From Galeruca laticollis (taxonomy: Eukaryota; Arthropoda; Insecta; Coleoptera; Chrysomelidae), in contig OY998176.1 of NCBI GenBank assembly GCA_963921935.1, positions 86,964,960-87,028,959 on the forward strand: a stretch of DNA of 64,000 nucleotides. Direction: 5' to 3'. Each line of letters starts with the position of its first letter. Within the stretch, counting starts at the first letter, position 1. The position numbers and the translations under genes are program-made. A model generated the notes under the pieces. The model saw nothing but the letters and a program-made list of their open reading frames with translations, did not search any database and was not told the origin of the DNA. Shown here in pieces: positions 23,728 through 33,842 of this stretch.

Positions 23728-24956
23728 TTATTGAATCCATAGAATGGAGCCTGAGTTGTCATTTGGTTGGTTGTTGTTATATATTGCATCTGTGGATTTT
23801 GTGCGTTCCATTTCTTTTATATCCTGATGGAATCGTGCTCCTTGTTCCTCACTCACTGCTCCAATATTTTCCGGAGAATAGTGCAGATGAGAATGTAGGA
23901 AATGAACTTTAACACTCATATTACAGCCCAAAAGTTTTAGCAGATTGACAACAGTATTGTAGTTTGGGTCTTTTTTATTTCCTAGGAACCCAGTTACTAC
24001 TTGTTTGAAAGACTTCCATGCTTTCTTTTCCTGGTCTTCTATTTTCAACTCGAAGTCTTCATCCTTCATAAGTTTTTCCTCAGATAGTCAGGGAAACTGC
24101 ACAAAGAGATATGTGAAACACTTTCCTTCTTTAGGCAATGCTTTCACAAATTGCTTCATTAGTCCCAACTTGATGTGAAGTGGCGGAAGTAGAATCTTTT
24201 TAGGATCCAGTAAACTCATTTTCTCAACATTTTTAAATCCAGGAACCAAAGTGCCTCTTACTGGCCATTCTTTTTTACGCAGTGTTTACGGTCACGACTA
24301 TGTCATTCAATAGGAAGCAGGGAAACTTTGTGTAATCAATATGTTAGCCTAGTAACATAGAGAACACTTTTAAATCTCCCCAAACAGTCCATTCATGATC
24401 GGAGTACTTAAGCTTGTTAAGTACCAATTCGAGGTTCTCATAACATTCTTTCAAGTGAACTGAATGTCCTACTGGTACAGATGTATATTGGTTGCCATTG
24501 TGAAGAACAGCTTTCAGGCTTGTTTTGGAGGAATTGATAAAGATCTTCCATTTTTCAGGGTCGTATTTTATATTGAATGTCTTCATCAACCCAGGAACAT
24601 TCGTACAAAAATACAGGATCACCCTCTCGAGAGAAAAAAGGCTCAAATTCTTTTTCTCTACTTCTGTACGAACAGAAGGATGTTCCAGGAGCCAACAAAT
24701 ATTTTTCTTTCAACCTCGACCCTAAAACCTCAGCTGAATCCTTTACAAGGTCTAAGTCTCTAACCAAGTTGTTTATTTCCCATTGCATGAAGAGTTTTGG
24801 CTCTTTATTGGTGGACTCTGAAGTACCATAATTGTCGTCGACATCACTGCCTGGAGACAACTGATCAACACCATCTAAAATGTTTTCAAGTGTACCTGGG
24901 GGACAAGGTACAGGTAAATCAGGCCCATAAGGAACAGGGCGCGTAGTTGAAGCCAT
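23728..24956 (-). pseudogene. Decayed copy of a repeated insect gene of unknown function
   Basis: From an ATG at 24,956 three overlapping pieces (24,956-24,555; 24,646-24,344; 24,069-23,728) read as one protein of roughly 400 residues broken by frameshifts and at least one stop. Blocks include LVRDLDLVKDSAEVLGSRL, WKIFINSSKTSLKAVL, PLHIKLGLMKQFVKAL and GCNMSVKVHFLHSHL with EEQGARFHQDIKEME. I recall these blocks from multi-copy, unnamed genes in insects and cnidarians, which suggests a transposon origin. No catalytic motif or terminal repeat that would name it is visible, so no function is assigned. Confidence 0.5.
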
Positions 24957-25124
24957 TTAACACAACCTCAAAACAAAAAACTAAAACTTGCGACGAAACA
25001 GTGAGTGTTCAGCGGAGTGGTTACATCCACACTGACTACAGACAGTAACTTGATCTTGCAGTGGTGAGCACAGATAACCCACAGATAGATGAGACACTGA
25101 TTGTGGCGCCATCTAAAAAGCCTG

Positions 25125-25206
25125 TCATTTGACATTTCATTCAATTTAACTACATTAACTCAATAATGATTAGATGTTGAGTTAAATTAAATGAAATATC
25201 AAATGA
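25125..25206. repeat. Inverted repeat with 27-bp arms
   Basis: TCATTTGACATTTCATTCAA at 25,125 onward is mirrored by AATGAAATATCAAATGA ending at 25,206, with imperfect pairing across about 27 bases and a 28-base spacer. It could be a transposon end or a hairpin. It lies just beyond the 5' end of the unknown repeated gene. Confidence 0.5.
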
Positions 25207-25970
25207 TGGACCATGAATGGTTAAATTGGAAAAAATAAAACAATAATCATATAAACAGTTTATTTATTTTGGTATAAAAATATACAACAAATAATTTCTT
25301 TCACAAAGTACTTTTCTTAACAAACAGAATGAAAATAAATAAACTATAATGTAAAAACAATGCAATAATTAAAAAATAATTTGAGTAACATACATTCTAG
25401 AGTAGAGTATCATTATATTTTTAAATGCTGTTAAATCAAGATAAAAGTAAAAAATTATTTATGATAAGTTTATATTAATTTATTTATTATTATAAACACA
25501 CAGAACTGGACAAACTACTGGAGTATAACTGCTAACTACTTAATCAAAAAAAGTGTTAGCAATGAGTAGTTAACTACTATTTTTGGCAACTTTCTATAAA
25601 AGAAAATATTTGAGTTTATTTACTGTGACTGTTGGTACAAAAGTAATTAAAATATTTTTAAAGTAAAAGTTATTAACTACTGCCCAGCTCTGTAAATACA
25701 AGGTGCCAAGTAATTACATATAAGAGTGCTAAACAGCACTTGTGACTGTACAAAATTTAAAATAATATATATAACATTTCATTTCCACTTAAAACACATC
25801 TTTAGTTCTTTACTGGAAGTATTAAATAGGTCTATATCACAAGCTTAAACCTAGTATATTGCATATTTGTATATTTCTTCATTTAAAAGCATTCGGTTCT
25901 TATGAAACCATCACATAAGGAAATTTAAGTTACTCTGCAGCTCCTGGCAGTCTATGATTGTTAAAAGGTT
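25207..25970. other. AT-rich non-coding stretch, nothing seen
   Basis: No open frame of note, no recognisable repeat family. Confidence 0.5.
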
Positions 25971-25972
25971 TC

Positions 25973-26846
25973 TTAAGGGCACCGTCTTGTGCATGTCCTT
26001 TCTCGTTTCTGGTTGAGCTTCTACAAGTAGACACACAAAATAACAACAATGAATAAGTAAACACACCAATATGTTTCAAAATTTATATCAACAAAAGAAA
26101 ACAAAATACCCTTACTATTGAAATAATAAGTTTACACATGTTTTTGTACCAAGCCAAAAAAATATCAAAAAATGTTTGAATGTTTAAATTCTTTTGGTTT
26201 CCTTTTTTTGGCGTTTTTGATTTTTTTTGGAATTCTTGATTTTTTTTAGGTTTTTAAATATTTTTGGACTTCTGAACTATATTTTGTTTATTCTTTTTTA
26301 TTTTTTGTCTTAATTGGTTATTTTGGATTTTTGGTTACCGCTAGACCAAACACTAGATGTAATGGCTCAACAAAAGTTAATACTCACTCTCATTTTACAT
26401 AAATTGTCATACCATGGGCTATATATGAAAATCGGCGAGGGCTCAATACCTGCCATCCCATAGCTGGTGGAGGGAACATCTTCCACATGTGGTGAAAGTG
26501 GCAGTGGCTCAACACCTTTACTGGTGGAGGGAATAGCTATAACATAAAATAAAACCCAGATTATTAGTTTTTTAATGGGTACATTTTAAAATGTCCAAAA
26601 TTATAGCATGTTATATTGAATACAATAAAACTTACCATCAATTTTTGTTAATTTCCTCTCATATGGGAAGGCAAATCAAACTGTCTTAATAACCTCTCTT
26701 CGTCTTTCTCAAATCTAAAGAAACACCGTTTTTGAAAATGAAGGCGACATATCCTCCATTGTTTCCCCGTCGACAAATTTAATGATTTATTACCACTGCG
26801 TTCCAGCTATATTAATTTTATTTCTTCCTGGGTTGGAAGATCAAAA
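25973..26846 (-). pseudogene. THAP-domain gene remnant, three candidate exons
   Basis: Three minus-strand exon-like pieces have good splice ends. Piece A (26,846-26,636) follows ATACAG and ends at GTAAGT. It reads like the second half of a C2CH THAP DNA-binding domain: FDLPTQEEIKL, then a TAG where the invariant Trp belongs, then WRICRLHF and a leucine-rich end. Piece B (26,536-26,388) follows TTATAG and ends at GTGAGT, and has a doubled VPSTS/IPSTS phrase. Piece C (26,020-25,973) follows TTGTAG and stops. The missing Trp, a second stop in A and a phase mismatch A-B indicate a pseudogene. THAP domains occur in host regulators and in P-element-type transposases; which applies is open. Confidence 0.4.
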
Positions 26847-26849
26847 CTG

Positions 26850-27955
26850 TATTAAGAAATATTTACTTTAGTAATGCAACAATTTTCGATTTAGCTAATG
26901 TAGAAAACAACCATGATCTATAAAGTTGTCGATTAAATTAGTAAATATTCTATATTTTATAAAAATAAAGAAAATGGTTGTTAATTGAGAAAGAAAAAAT
27001 GCTCTAATTTTTTTAGTAAAACCACCACTTATTACGCTTCTTCACAATACACTTTGACATTATCTTTTCAATTAATAACAATAAAATAATAATACAGCAA
27101 CGAAACAACAAATAAATATTAAACTATAGCAATTAAAAAATACACCAAAATACCGAAACCACATAATAACCTCAACGCTTGAACTAAGAAACGATAACCA
27201 GATAACCAGAAACGATCACAACAGGATATACGAAAATGATTGAAGGAGCAATACGGCATCGCGCATAGGCAGTTATAAAAATTAGTTTTCGTTAACTTTT
27301 TTGGAATTTTTGAAATCTACCGATTTTAGTTACTCGACAGACTCTATGGATGGCACGGATTGCAGTGTCCCTAGCCTTGTGGTGAGTAGAGAGAGTGGAT
27401 GGGGAAGAGAGGAAGGGGTACTAACAAAGACAGAATACTGGCAGCAAATCTGGTATGAACTAGATTTTACCAGTTTTACTGTACAGGTTCTTAAAAAAAG
27501 AAAGGCTGTCTCATGTTTCCAACCTAAAATTAAGTTTATTACATTAGTAAAATAACGTATGTAGCTAAAAAAATATAATTGAAAATTTATATAAATTTAT
27601 TTCACAAAGATCACAGTTTTTTTCGTATTATATAGAAACTGAAAAGTAATAATTTAATGTGTGATTTGTAGGTAAACAGAGGGCGATGGAATTTTTTCAT
27701 TATTTTTTCTGTAATCAGCGCAAAAAATACCATTGAAATCACTAAAATTTTTGGAAGCAAAATTTCTGGCCCCCAATATCCTATATGACTTTTCAATAAG
27801 AATTTTTCTGCTTACTTTTGGCACCTTCAGTAATGATAAAAAAATGTTGAATTAATAATAAATAAATAATAATATTTCCAAATAAATAAATAAAAATATT
27901 TATTTGGCAAAAACATATTATTTAGAACAAAAAACTACTTTAACAAAATTTCTAA
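26850..27955. other. Non-coding stretch, one unexplained open frame
   Basis: AT-rich. An 84-codon plus-strand frame at 27,301-27,555 has a mixed composition but no known motif or splice context and is not called. Sequence near 27,770 (GGCCCCCAATATCC) resembles the GGGCCC-rich subterminal part of the hAT element whose other end lies near 39,150 and may be its 3' side. Confidence 0.4.
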
Positions 27956-28198
27956 TTAAAAATTAACAACGCAACAAAAATAAAACTCCCCTTCTAAGGA
28001 ACAACGAACAAAATAAATAATAATTAATAAAAATAAACAACTAATTAAATTTTTTCTTACGTAATTTTGTATTTCTGAAAACTTATCTGTTATATCATTT
28101 ATTTTCAATTTATTGAGAATATCGCTTTCTACATTTAGAATAGCCAACGATGAAACATTTTCTTCATTTAATGAGTTTCTCAGATATGATTTTACCCG
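27956..28198 (-). pseudogene. hAT transposase C-terminal end, displaced by the errantivirus
   Basis: Directly left of the errantivirus the minus strand continues the hAT dimerisation helix (VKSYLRNSLNEENVSSLAIL, then NKLKINDITDKF). With the insert and one CCCG removed, FSTLKR joins VKSYLRN in one frame, as in ZMYM1-like hAT proteins. The frame ends at a stop at 27,956 after a hydrophobic tail that may be read-through sequence. Confidence 0.8.
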
Positions 28199-28482
28199 AC
28201 TTATAAGTCTCCGTATCGAGAACTTATTTTTAAAAAACAATTTTATTACTTTATTACAACTACTTTCAAAAATTCAAATAAACAATATTATTTTATTATT
28301 ACGATCTTTATTATTTAACAGTTAACATCAGACTGAATATGTAAAATGAATTTATTAACTAGCAAAACTATCTATATCAGCAATAAAAATATGTACAATA
28401 ATAATTCAACAATAAACAAATAATAAAGTCCGCTGTCAGCATCTACAGTGTTGAACCATATACGGGGTTACCAAATATAACA
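28199..28482 (-). repeat. 3' LTR of the intact errantivirus
   Basis: 284 bp. On the coding strand it begins TGTTATATTTGG right after the polypurine tract AAGGGCGGAGG and ends CTTATAAGT. Confidence 0.9.
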
Positions 28483-28508
28483 CCTCCGCCCTTAGAGTTT
28501 GGCATATT

Positions 28509-30209
28509 TCAAGGAGTGAAAAATGCCCTTGGTTGTGGCTCAGGATGGACTGTTTCATCTTCTACCTCTTCTATGGAAGCTTCTGTGGTTAATTCATAAA
28601 GTTTTCTAATTTTTGTTGCGACGTAGATACATATTAAAATGGCTATTATAATATACGCCATTATATTCCAGGGTGAAACTGGGTTTACGTTGAGATGTTT
28701 CAAGACCATTGGTTTAATTTGTTTTTGTTTTTCTTGAAGTGAATGGATGTCATCTAGTGGTATATTTTCTAAATGTATTTCGGGTAGTTCCTCTTCTTCT
28801 CTTGAATAATCTATGGTAACTTCAGGCAGCAATAGAGGTTGACCTTTCGTTATAAATTTTTCATTTATAAAATTTTCGTTTTCTAAAATAAATTCACATT
28901 TATAAGGTACATTGATGAGAAAATTTCCTTTTAGGAATGTGAAGTCATTTCTTCCACATCGTGTTTCTATTTTGGTTCTATTAATAAAAATAGCAATGTA
29001 GTGAGCGTCATCAATTTGTTGAACTAGATTTCTTGAAATTTTGATTGGGGTTCTTTGGCAACTCTTGGGTTTGGGATGCTGTAACTGTAGTAATTCGAAT
29101 ACGCAATCTTCGCTCTCCACACCCCTGGACATTCTTCCATCTGGACAGTAGTGGCTGGTTTCTAGCTTGATGCAGGGTTGTTGGATGTATTGGTAGAAAT
29201 CGTCATTCATTATCAGATAGGTATTACGAGGGATAATCGTAGTAGAATTTGGGGTAGGTATGGAATAAAGGTGATAATAAGAATATATATCAGGTAATAC
29301 TATAGGAAAGTGAATAACAAAAATAATCTTTGTGCCTGAGTAATATGATTCTACATCTAATACTCCATAATATTTATAAGTGTCATTTTCTAAATTTTGA
29401 AAAAGTATTTCATCTACTGTATGAAATTTTAAAACTGTATATACCATTGATTCCATTTCTTCAATTTTAATTATACTTGTATGAAGTATACCAAGGCGTG
29501 CAAATGCTATAGCATTTTCTATTTCCCCTAATATTTGTAAAATTATATTTATATTCAGATTTAACTGATCTAAAATATTTCGCGTTTGTAAATAATCATC
29601 AAATTCAAAAATAAACGTATTAATCGAATTTCTGATTTTTTCTATTCCTGAAAAAATTATATCCTGATTATGTTTTATTAAGTTCTTTGTTTCATTAAAG
29701 TTTTGAATTATATCACTTGTAAGTGAGATTTGCTGATTTAGATTGTTTACAATTTCCTGTTGAGAATTTTGTAGTGTTGAAATCGCTTCATCATATCGTA
29801 ATGCATCATCAGCGTCTAAGTTCCCGGAAATGACTTTTATTACATTGCCAAGTCCGTTGAAAAGACCTCGTTTGACCCTAATAGAAGGCATTAAAGAATT
29901 TAATTTATTTTCTGCACTATTTAATTGATAAGAAACACCTTTAATAAAATTTTCTAATTCTATATGATATGGATAACTAAGGCCAATTTGAATAGCCTCT
30001 GTTACATTTTTGAAAGCTAATTTTAAAATTTGAATTTCATTTCTAATTGGTAAAAGATCATAATAATGAAGAAATGTATGAATACTAGATTTAACTTTAG
30101 CGGTACCTAATAAATAAGGAAGTATTCCAGGATTATTGTTCAGGTTCATCATTTGAATTTCCTGGGGTTTTACTGGTTGTAGGACCAGGATCATAAGGAT
30201 TAGTGGCAT
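28509..30209 (-). CDS. env: Errantivirus Env, intact fusion glycoprotein
   Basis: 566 residues. Env of errantiviruses is a class I-like membrane-fusion glycoprotein related to baculovirus F proteins and is expressed from a spliced RNA. Features seen: a hydrophobic start like a signal peptide (MPLILMILVLQ), a furin-type site RVKRG near residue 110, then a Gly/Asp-rich fusion-peptide-like segment. A long heptad-like helical region and many Asn-X-Ser/Thr sites follow. A transmembrane helix (IMAYIIIAILICIYV) lies near residues 515-530, with a cytoplasmic tail of about 35 residues. The ATG lies inside the pol 3' end, as in related elements. Intactness means the element could in principle still make particles; this is not shown. 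Confidence 0.9.
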   Translation of the reverse strand: MPLILMILVLQPVKPQEIQMMNLNNNPGILPYLLGTAKVKSSIHTFLHYYDLLPIRNEIQILKLAFKNVTEAIQIGLSYPYHIELENFIKGVSYQLNSAENKLNSLMPSIRVKRGLFNGLGNVIKVISGNLDADDALRYDEAISTLQNSQQEIVNNLNQQISLTSDIIQNFNETKNLIKHNQDIIFSGIEKIRNSINTFIFEFDDYLQTRNILDQLNLNINIILQILGEIENAIAFARLGILHTSIIKIEEMESMVYTVLKFHTVDEILFQNLENDTYKYYGVLDVESYYSGTKIIFVIHFPIVLPDIYSYYHLYSIPTPNSTTIIPRNTYLIMNDDFYQYIQQPCIKLETSHYCPDGRMSRGVESEDCVFELLQLQHPKPKSCQRTPIKISRNLVQQIDDAHYIAIFINRTKIETRCGRNDFTFLKGNFLINVPYKCEFILENENFINEKFITKGQPLLLPEVTIDYSREEEELPEIHLENIPLDDIHSLQEKQKQIKPMVLKHLNVNPVSPWNIMAYIIIAILICIYVATKIRKLYELTTEASIEEVEDETVHPEPQPRAFFTP

Positions 30210-33200
30210 CCTGTAAAAGTTTTGTCGTGTTAGTTTTTGGTCGTCTTAAATTTTGTTTGTGTAAAATTGCATTTCTCGTTGTTGTTACCGTAGTGTTTTT
30301 ATTTTCTTTGATTTTATCTTTATTAAATTTTGGATTCAATTTATTTCTAATAAGTGTTGTATTTTTTCGATAAACGTCTGTATCCGCTTCGTACTCTAAA
30401 GGTTCGTGCCTGTCTTTATTATGGTAATTTATTGTTTTTTCTTTTTCTGTTATAAGTCGTTCATTCAGTTTTTTATAAAGTTCTGCGGTTGTCTCGCGAT
30501 GTTCGTGTATATAATTATTAATTAATTTTTTGTCAATATCTATATCGAAAATTTCTTCCGAATCGAAATGTCCATTTATAATATCTATAGGTTTCTGTTT
30601 AGTTACAGAGTGAATTGAATTATTGTAACCTAAAATTGCATAAGGCATATCCATTAATATATTAATTTTATCTTTATTTTTTGCTCTAATAACTCTTAAA
30701 TGTTCGATTATTGTGGAATGAAAACGTTCTATAGCACCTTTCGATTGAGAACTGTTGGAAGAAACATAATGACTTTTAATTTTATGCACATCAAAAAATT
30801 CTTGTAACAATGAATTTTTGAGTTCTTTACCATTATCCATAATTACTAATGTCGGTTTACCATGATGAGTCATAAAAATTAATAATGCTTTAATAATTTC
30901 TACTCCTGTTAAAGACATAATTGGATAAGCTTGCCCATATTTAGAAAAACTGTCTATCAATGTTAAAATTTTTTGATTTTGTGCTGAAAAACAATCAATA
31001 TAAATAATTTCAAACGGTTTGGATGCCGTCGGAGTGATCATTAATTTTTGTCTAGGAGGATTACGATCATATTTATTAGTTTGGCATATTTCACATTTGT
31101 TAATAAAATCTGTTATATCATTTTTCATACTAGGCCAATAATAAGTTCTTTTTATTCTTGTCTCTGTCTCAATTATGCCACGGTGATTAGTTTCACCTTC
31201 ATGAGTGTGTCGAATAATCTCATGCTGTTCGTCTTTTTCATCTATATCTGTCAATTTTAACTTACAATGTATTAACTTATAAGCCGAATTTTTGAACGTT
31301 TCTCTTAATATCTCTAACATACGTGATATGGGTCCTTCTTTCAAGAAATATATACCATAAGTGTATTTTGGATCTACATAGTTTTTAAATAAATTTAATA
31401 TGTCTTGTTGTAAATTATTTAATGCAATTTGAACATGTAATCGTTTTTTTGATTTGAAAATTTGTTCTATTTTAGGTTTAGCTGCCGAATGTAAAACAAA
31501 ATCTATTATAATTTGGTGGTCATAAGAATTTACACATTTTTCCGTAATTGTCATTCCTAAACTTGGCTCTTCTCTACTGGTATGAACAGTGAGATCGTCT
31601 GTTCCTTCCCTGTCGTCATTATTATCATCCAAGTTTACTATTAAAGACTCATTTTCATCATTATCTCGTGGATCCTCTGAAAGAGATTTATTAAAATTTT
31701 CCATATATTCGAATATTTCTTTGGAATTGATTTCTACCCTTGAAAGAGCATCAGCATTGCTGTTTGCTACTCCACGTTTATATTCAATCTCATAATCGAA
31801 TTCCTCCAGCTTGAGGCGCCACCTCACTAACCTAGAGTTTGGCTCCTTCAAATTCATAAGCCACTTCAATGGTTTATGATCAGTAATAATTTTAAACTTT
31901 CTACCGTATAAGTAGGGTCTAGAATACTTTGTAGCCCACACAATAGCTAACAATTCTTTTTCTATTGTACTATAATTTTGTTCTGACTCATTAAGAGTCC
32001 TAGAAGCATAAGATACGGGCCTATCTCTCCCAACTGTGCCCTGAGATAATATTGCACCCAGAGCAATATTACTAGCATCTGTAGTTAAAATGAAATCTTT
32101 ATTAAAATCCGGATACTGTAAAATTGGTTCGTTTTCTAAAAGATTTTTACAAGTTTCAAAGCAACATTTAAATTCAGCATCATGTATAATTTTTGCATCC
32201 TTTTTCAAACATTTAGTAAGAGGTTTAGTAATTTTTGCGAAATCTTTAATAAATTTTCTATAATATCCAATCAAACCTAAAAATGATTTTATTTCTCTAG
32301 TAGTCTTTGGAATTGGATAATTTTTTATAGCTGAAATTTTATCCGGGTTGGGTTTAACTCCTTCCGGTGTTACTATATGACCTAAATAAGCAACTTCTTT
32401 TTTCAAAAATTCACACTTATCTAATTGTAATTTAAAATTTGTTTCTCGTAATCGTTTAAAAACTTTATCAAGATTAGTTACGTGCTCCTGTAGTGAAGTT
32501 GAAAATATTATTATGTCATCGAGATATACTAAACAAATTTCGTTCTGTAATCCTCTGAGAATATTATCCATAACCCTTTGGAAAGTTGCGGGTGAATTTT
32601 TTAAACCCATTGGCATGCGACAATATTCGTAATGACCGTTTTCAACTCTATAAGCTGTTTTTGGTATATCTTCGGGACTCATCTCTATTTGATGAAATCC
32701 GCTAGCTAAATCTAAAGTACTGAAATAATTACATTTACCTAGTTTATCCATTACGTCACTTATTAAAGGAATAGGGTACCTATCATCTACAGTTTTTTCA
32801 TTTAACTTACGAAAATCTACTACAATTCTATATTTTTTCTTTCCTGACGCATCTGGTTTTTTTGGGACAACCCAAATATTTGAAGACCAGGCACTTGTAC
32901 TTGGCCTTATAATACCTTGATCTAACATAGATTTAATTTGACGTTGAATTTCTTGTTTATGTGCAATAGGGTATCTATAAGATTTTGAATAAATTGGGAG
33001 TTCGTCTTTAGTTTTTATACTATGTTTAATTTGATTAGTAAAAGTTAAAGGTTCTCCTTCTCTATAAAATATATCATTATATTTACGGCAAAGTTTCAAA
33101 ATATGATTTCTTTCTTCCGAATTTAAATGATCGGTTCTTAAAAGTGCTTCAATGTCAGGTTTCTCAGTGTAACCACTGTCTCTAACATCTGCGTGAAATA

Positions 33201-33768
33201 ACTCATAACAATTTTTATCAAAAGCAGTTGATTTTATAGGTTCTGTTAAATTAAAAATAATGTCTTCGCTCGTTTTATTAAAAATTTCTACAATTGCATA
33301 TCCGTTTTTTGCAGTTGTGAGAATCGAAGGAATTTCGCATTTTTTTATATTTTGCTTTGATATTAAAATATCACCATTATATGTCGATACAGGAATATTA
33401 ACTAGAATTCTACTATATGGTTCTATTTTTGTCTTAAAGCTACATTTACGGTTACTTGAAAAATAATTTATAGGTATAGAAACAAATGGGGTGTCTACAC
33501 TGGATTTTTCAAAATCAACTTTGGCGTTAAGTAATTTTAAATCATCTGATCCAATTAAACCATCAAAATATTCATGAAAATCAAATAAATGGAATTTTAT
33601 ATTACCACTTTGTTTAAACTCTGAAAATAAAGGTATTTTAGCACAGTGTTGATGAGTTGACGACTGATACACTGCTGTTACAGTAAAAGGTTCCAAGAAA
33701 ATTTTTTCTTTATAATATTTTTCCGCAATTTCTGGTCGTAAAAATGATTTTGTAGCACCAGTATCCAA
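30133..33768 (-). CDS. pol: Errantivirus Pol: protease, RT, RNase H, integrase, intact
   Basis: Pol replicates the element and inserts it into DNA. The span given starts at the first Met (1,211 residues); the frame is open up to about 33,903 and is probably entered by frameshift. Domains in order: aspartic protease (LDTGATKS at the very start), RT (FSTLDLASGFHQIEM; catalytic YLDDIIIF near 32,525), RNase H (TDASNIALGAILSQ; TDHKPLKW), and integrase with an HHCC finger ending CEICQTNK (about 31,085). The catalytic residues lie in IDCFSAQ, MDNGKELK and GAIERFHS, so all three of D, D, E are present. No internal stop. The last 77 bp overlap the start of env. Confidence 0.95.
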   Translation of the reverse strand: MDTGATKSFLRPEIAEKYYKEKIFLEPFTVTAVYQSSTHQHCAKIPLFSEFKQSGNIKFHLFDFHEYFDGLIGSDDLKLLNAKVDFEKSSVDTPFVSIPINYFSSNRKCSFKTKIEPYSRILVNIPVSTYNGDILISKQNIKKCEIPSILTTAKNGYAIVEIFNKTSEDIIFNLTEPIKSTAFDKNCYELFHADVRDSGYTEKPDIEALLRTDHLNSEERNHILKLCRKYNDIFYREGEPLTFTNQIKHSIKTKDELPIYSKSYRYPIAHKQEIQRQIKSMLDQGIIRPSTSAWSSNIWVVPKKPDASGKKKYRIVVDFRKLNEKTVDDRYPIPLISDVMDKLGKCNYFSTLDLASGFHQIEMSPEDIPKTAYRVENGHYEYCRMPMGLKNSPATFQRVMDNILRGLQNEICLVYLDDIIIFSTSLQEHVTNLDKVFKRLRETNFKLQLDKCEFLKKEVAYLGHIVTPEGVKPNPDKISAIKNYPIPKTTREIKSFLGLIGYYRKFIKDFAKITKPLTKCLKKDAKIIHDAEFKCCFETCKNLLENEPILQYPDFNKDFILTTDASNIALGAILSQGTVGRDRPVSYASRTLNESEQNYSTIEKELLAIVWATKYSRPYLYGRKFKIITDHKPLKWLMNLKEPNSRLVRWRLKLEEFDYEIEYKRGVANSNADALSRVEINSKEIFEYMENFNKSLSEDPRDNDENESLIVNLDDNNDDREGTDDLTVHTSREEPSLGMTITEKCVNSYDHQIIIDFVLHSAAKPKIEQIFKSKKRLHVQIALNNLQQDILNLFKNYVDPKYTYGIYFLKEGPISRMLEILRETFKNSAYKLIHCKLKLTDIDEKDEQHEIIRHTHEGETNHRGIIETETRIKRTYYWPSMKNDITDFINKCEICQTNKYDRNPPRQKLMITPTASKPFEIIYIDCFSAQNQKILTLIDSFSKYGQAYPIMSLTGVEIIKALLIFMTHHGKPTLVIMDNGKELKNSLLQEFFDVHKIKSHYVSSNSSQSKGAIERFHSTIIEHLRVIRAKNKDKINILMDMPYAILGYNNSIHSVTKQKPIDIINGHFDSEEIFDIDIDKKLINNYIHEHRETTAELYKKLNERLITEKEKTINYHNKDRHEPLEYEADTDVYRKNTTLIRNKLNPKFNKDKIKENKNTTVTTTRNAILHKQNLRRPKTNTTKLLQDATNPYDPGPTTSKTPGNSNDEPEQ

Positions 33769-33842
33769 TAATAATTTTAGAGGAGGATTTGAAATTTTAA
33801 GAAAAGGTAATTCTGGTTTATTTGTAGAAATATTTAATTCAA

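Noticed and set aside
27301..27555. 84-codon plus-strand frame starting MEFLKSTDF
   Set aside because: Protein-like composition but no family, no splice context and no partner; left as unexplained rather than called.
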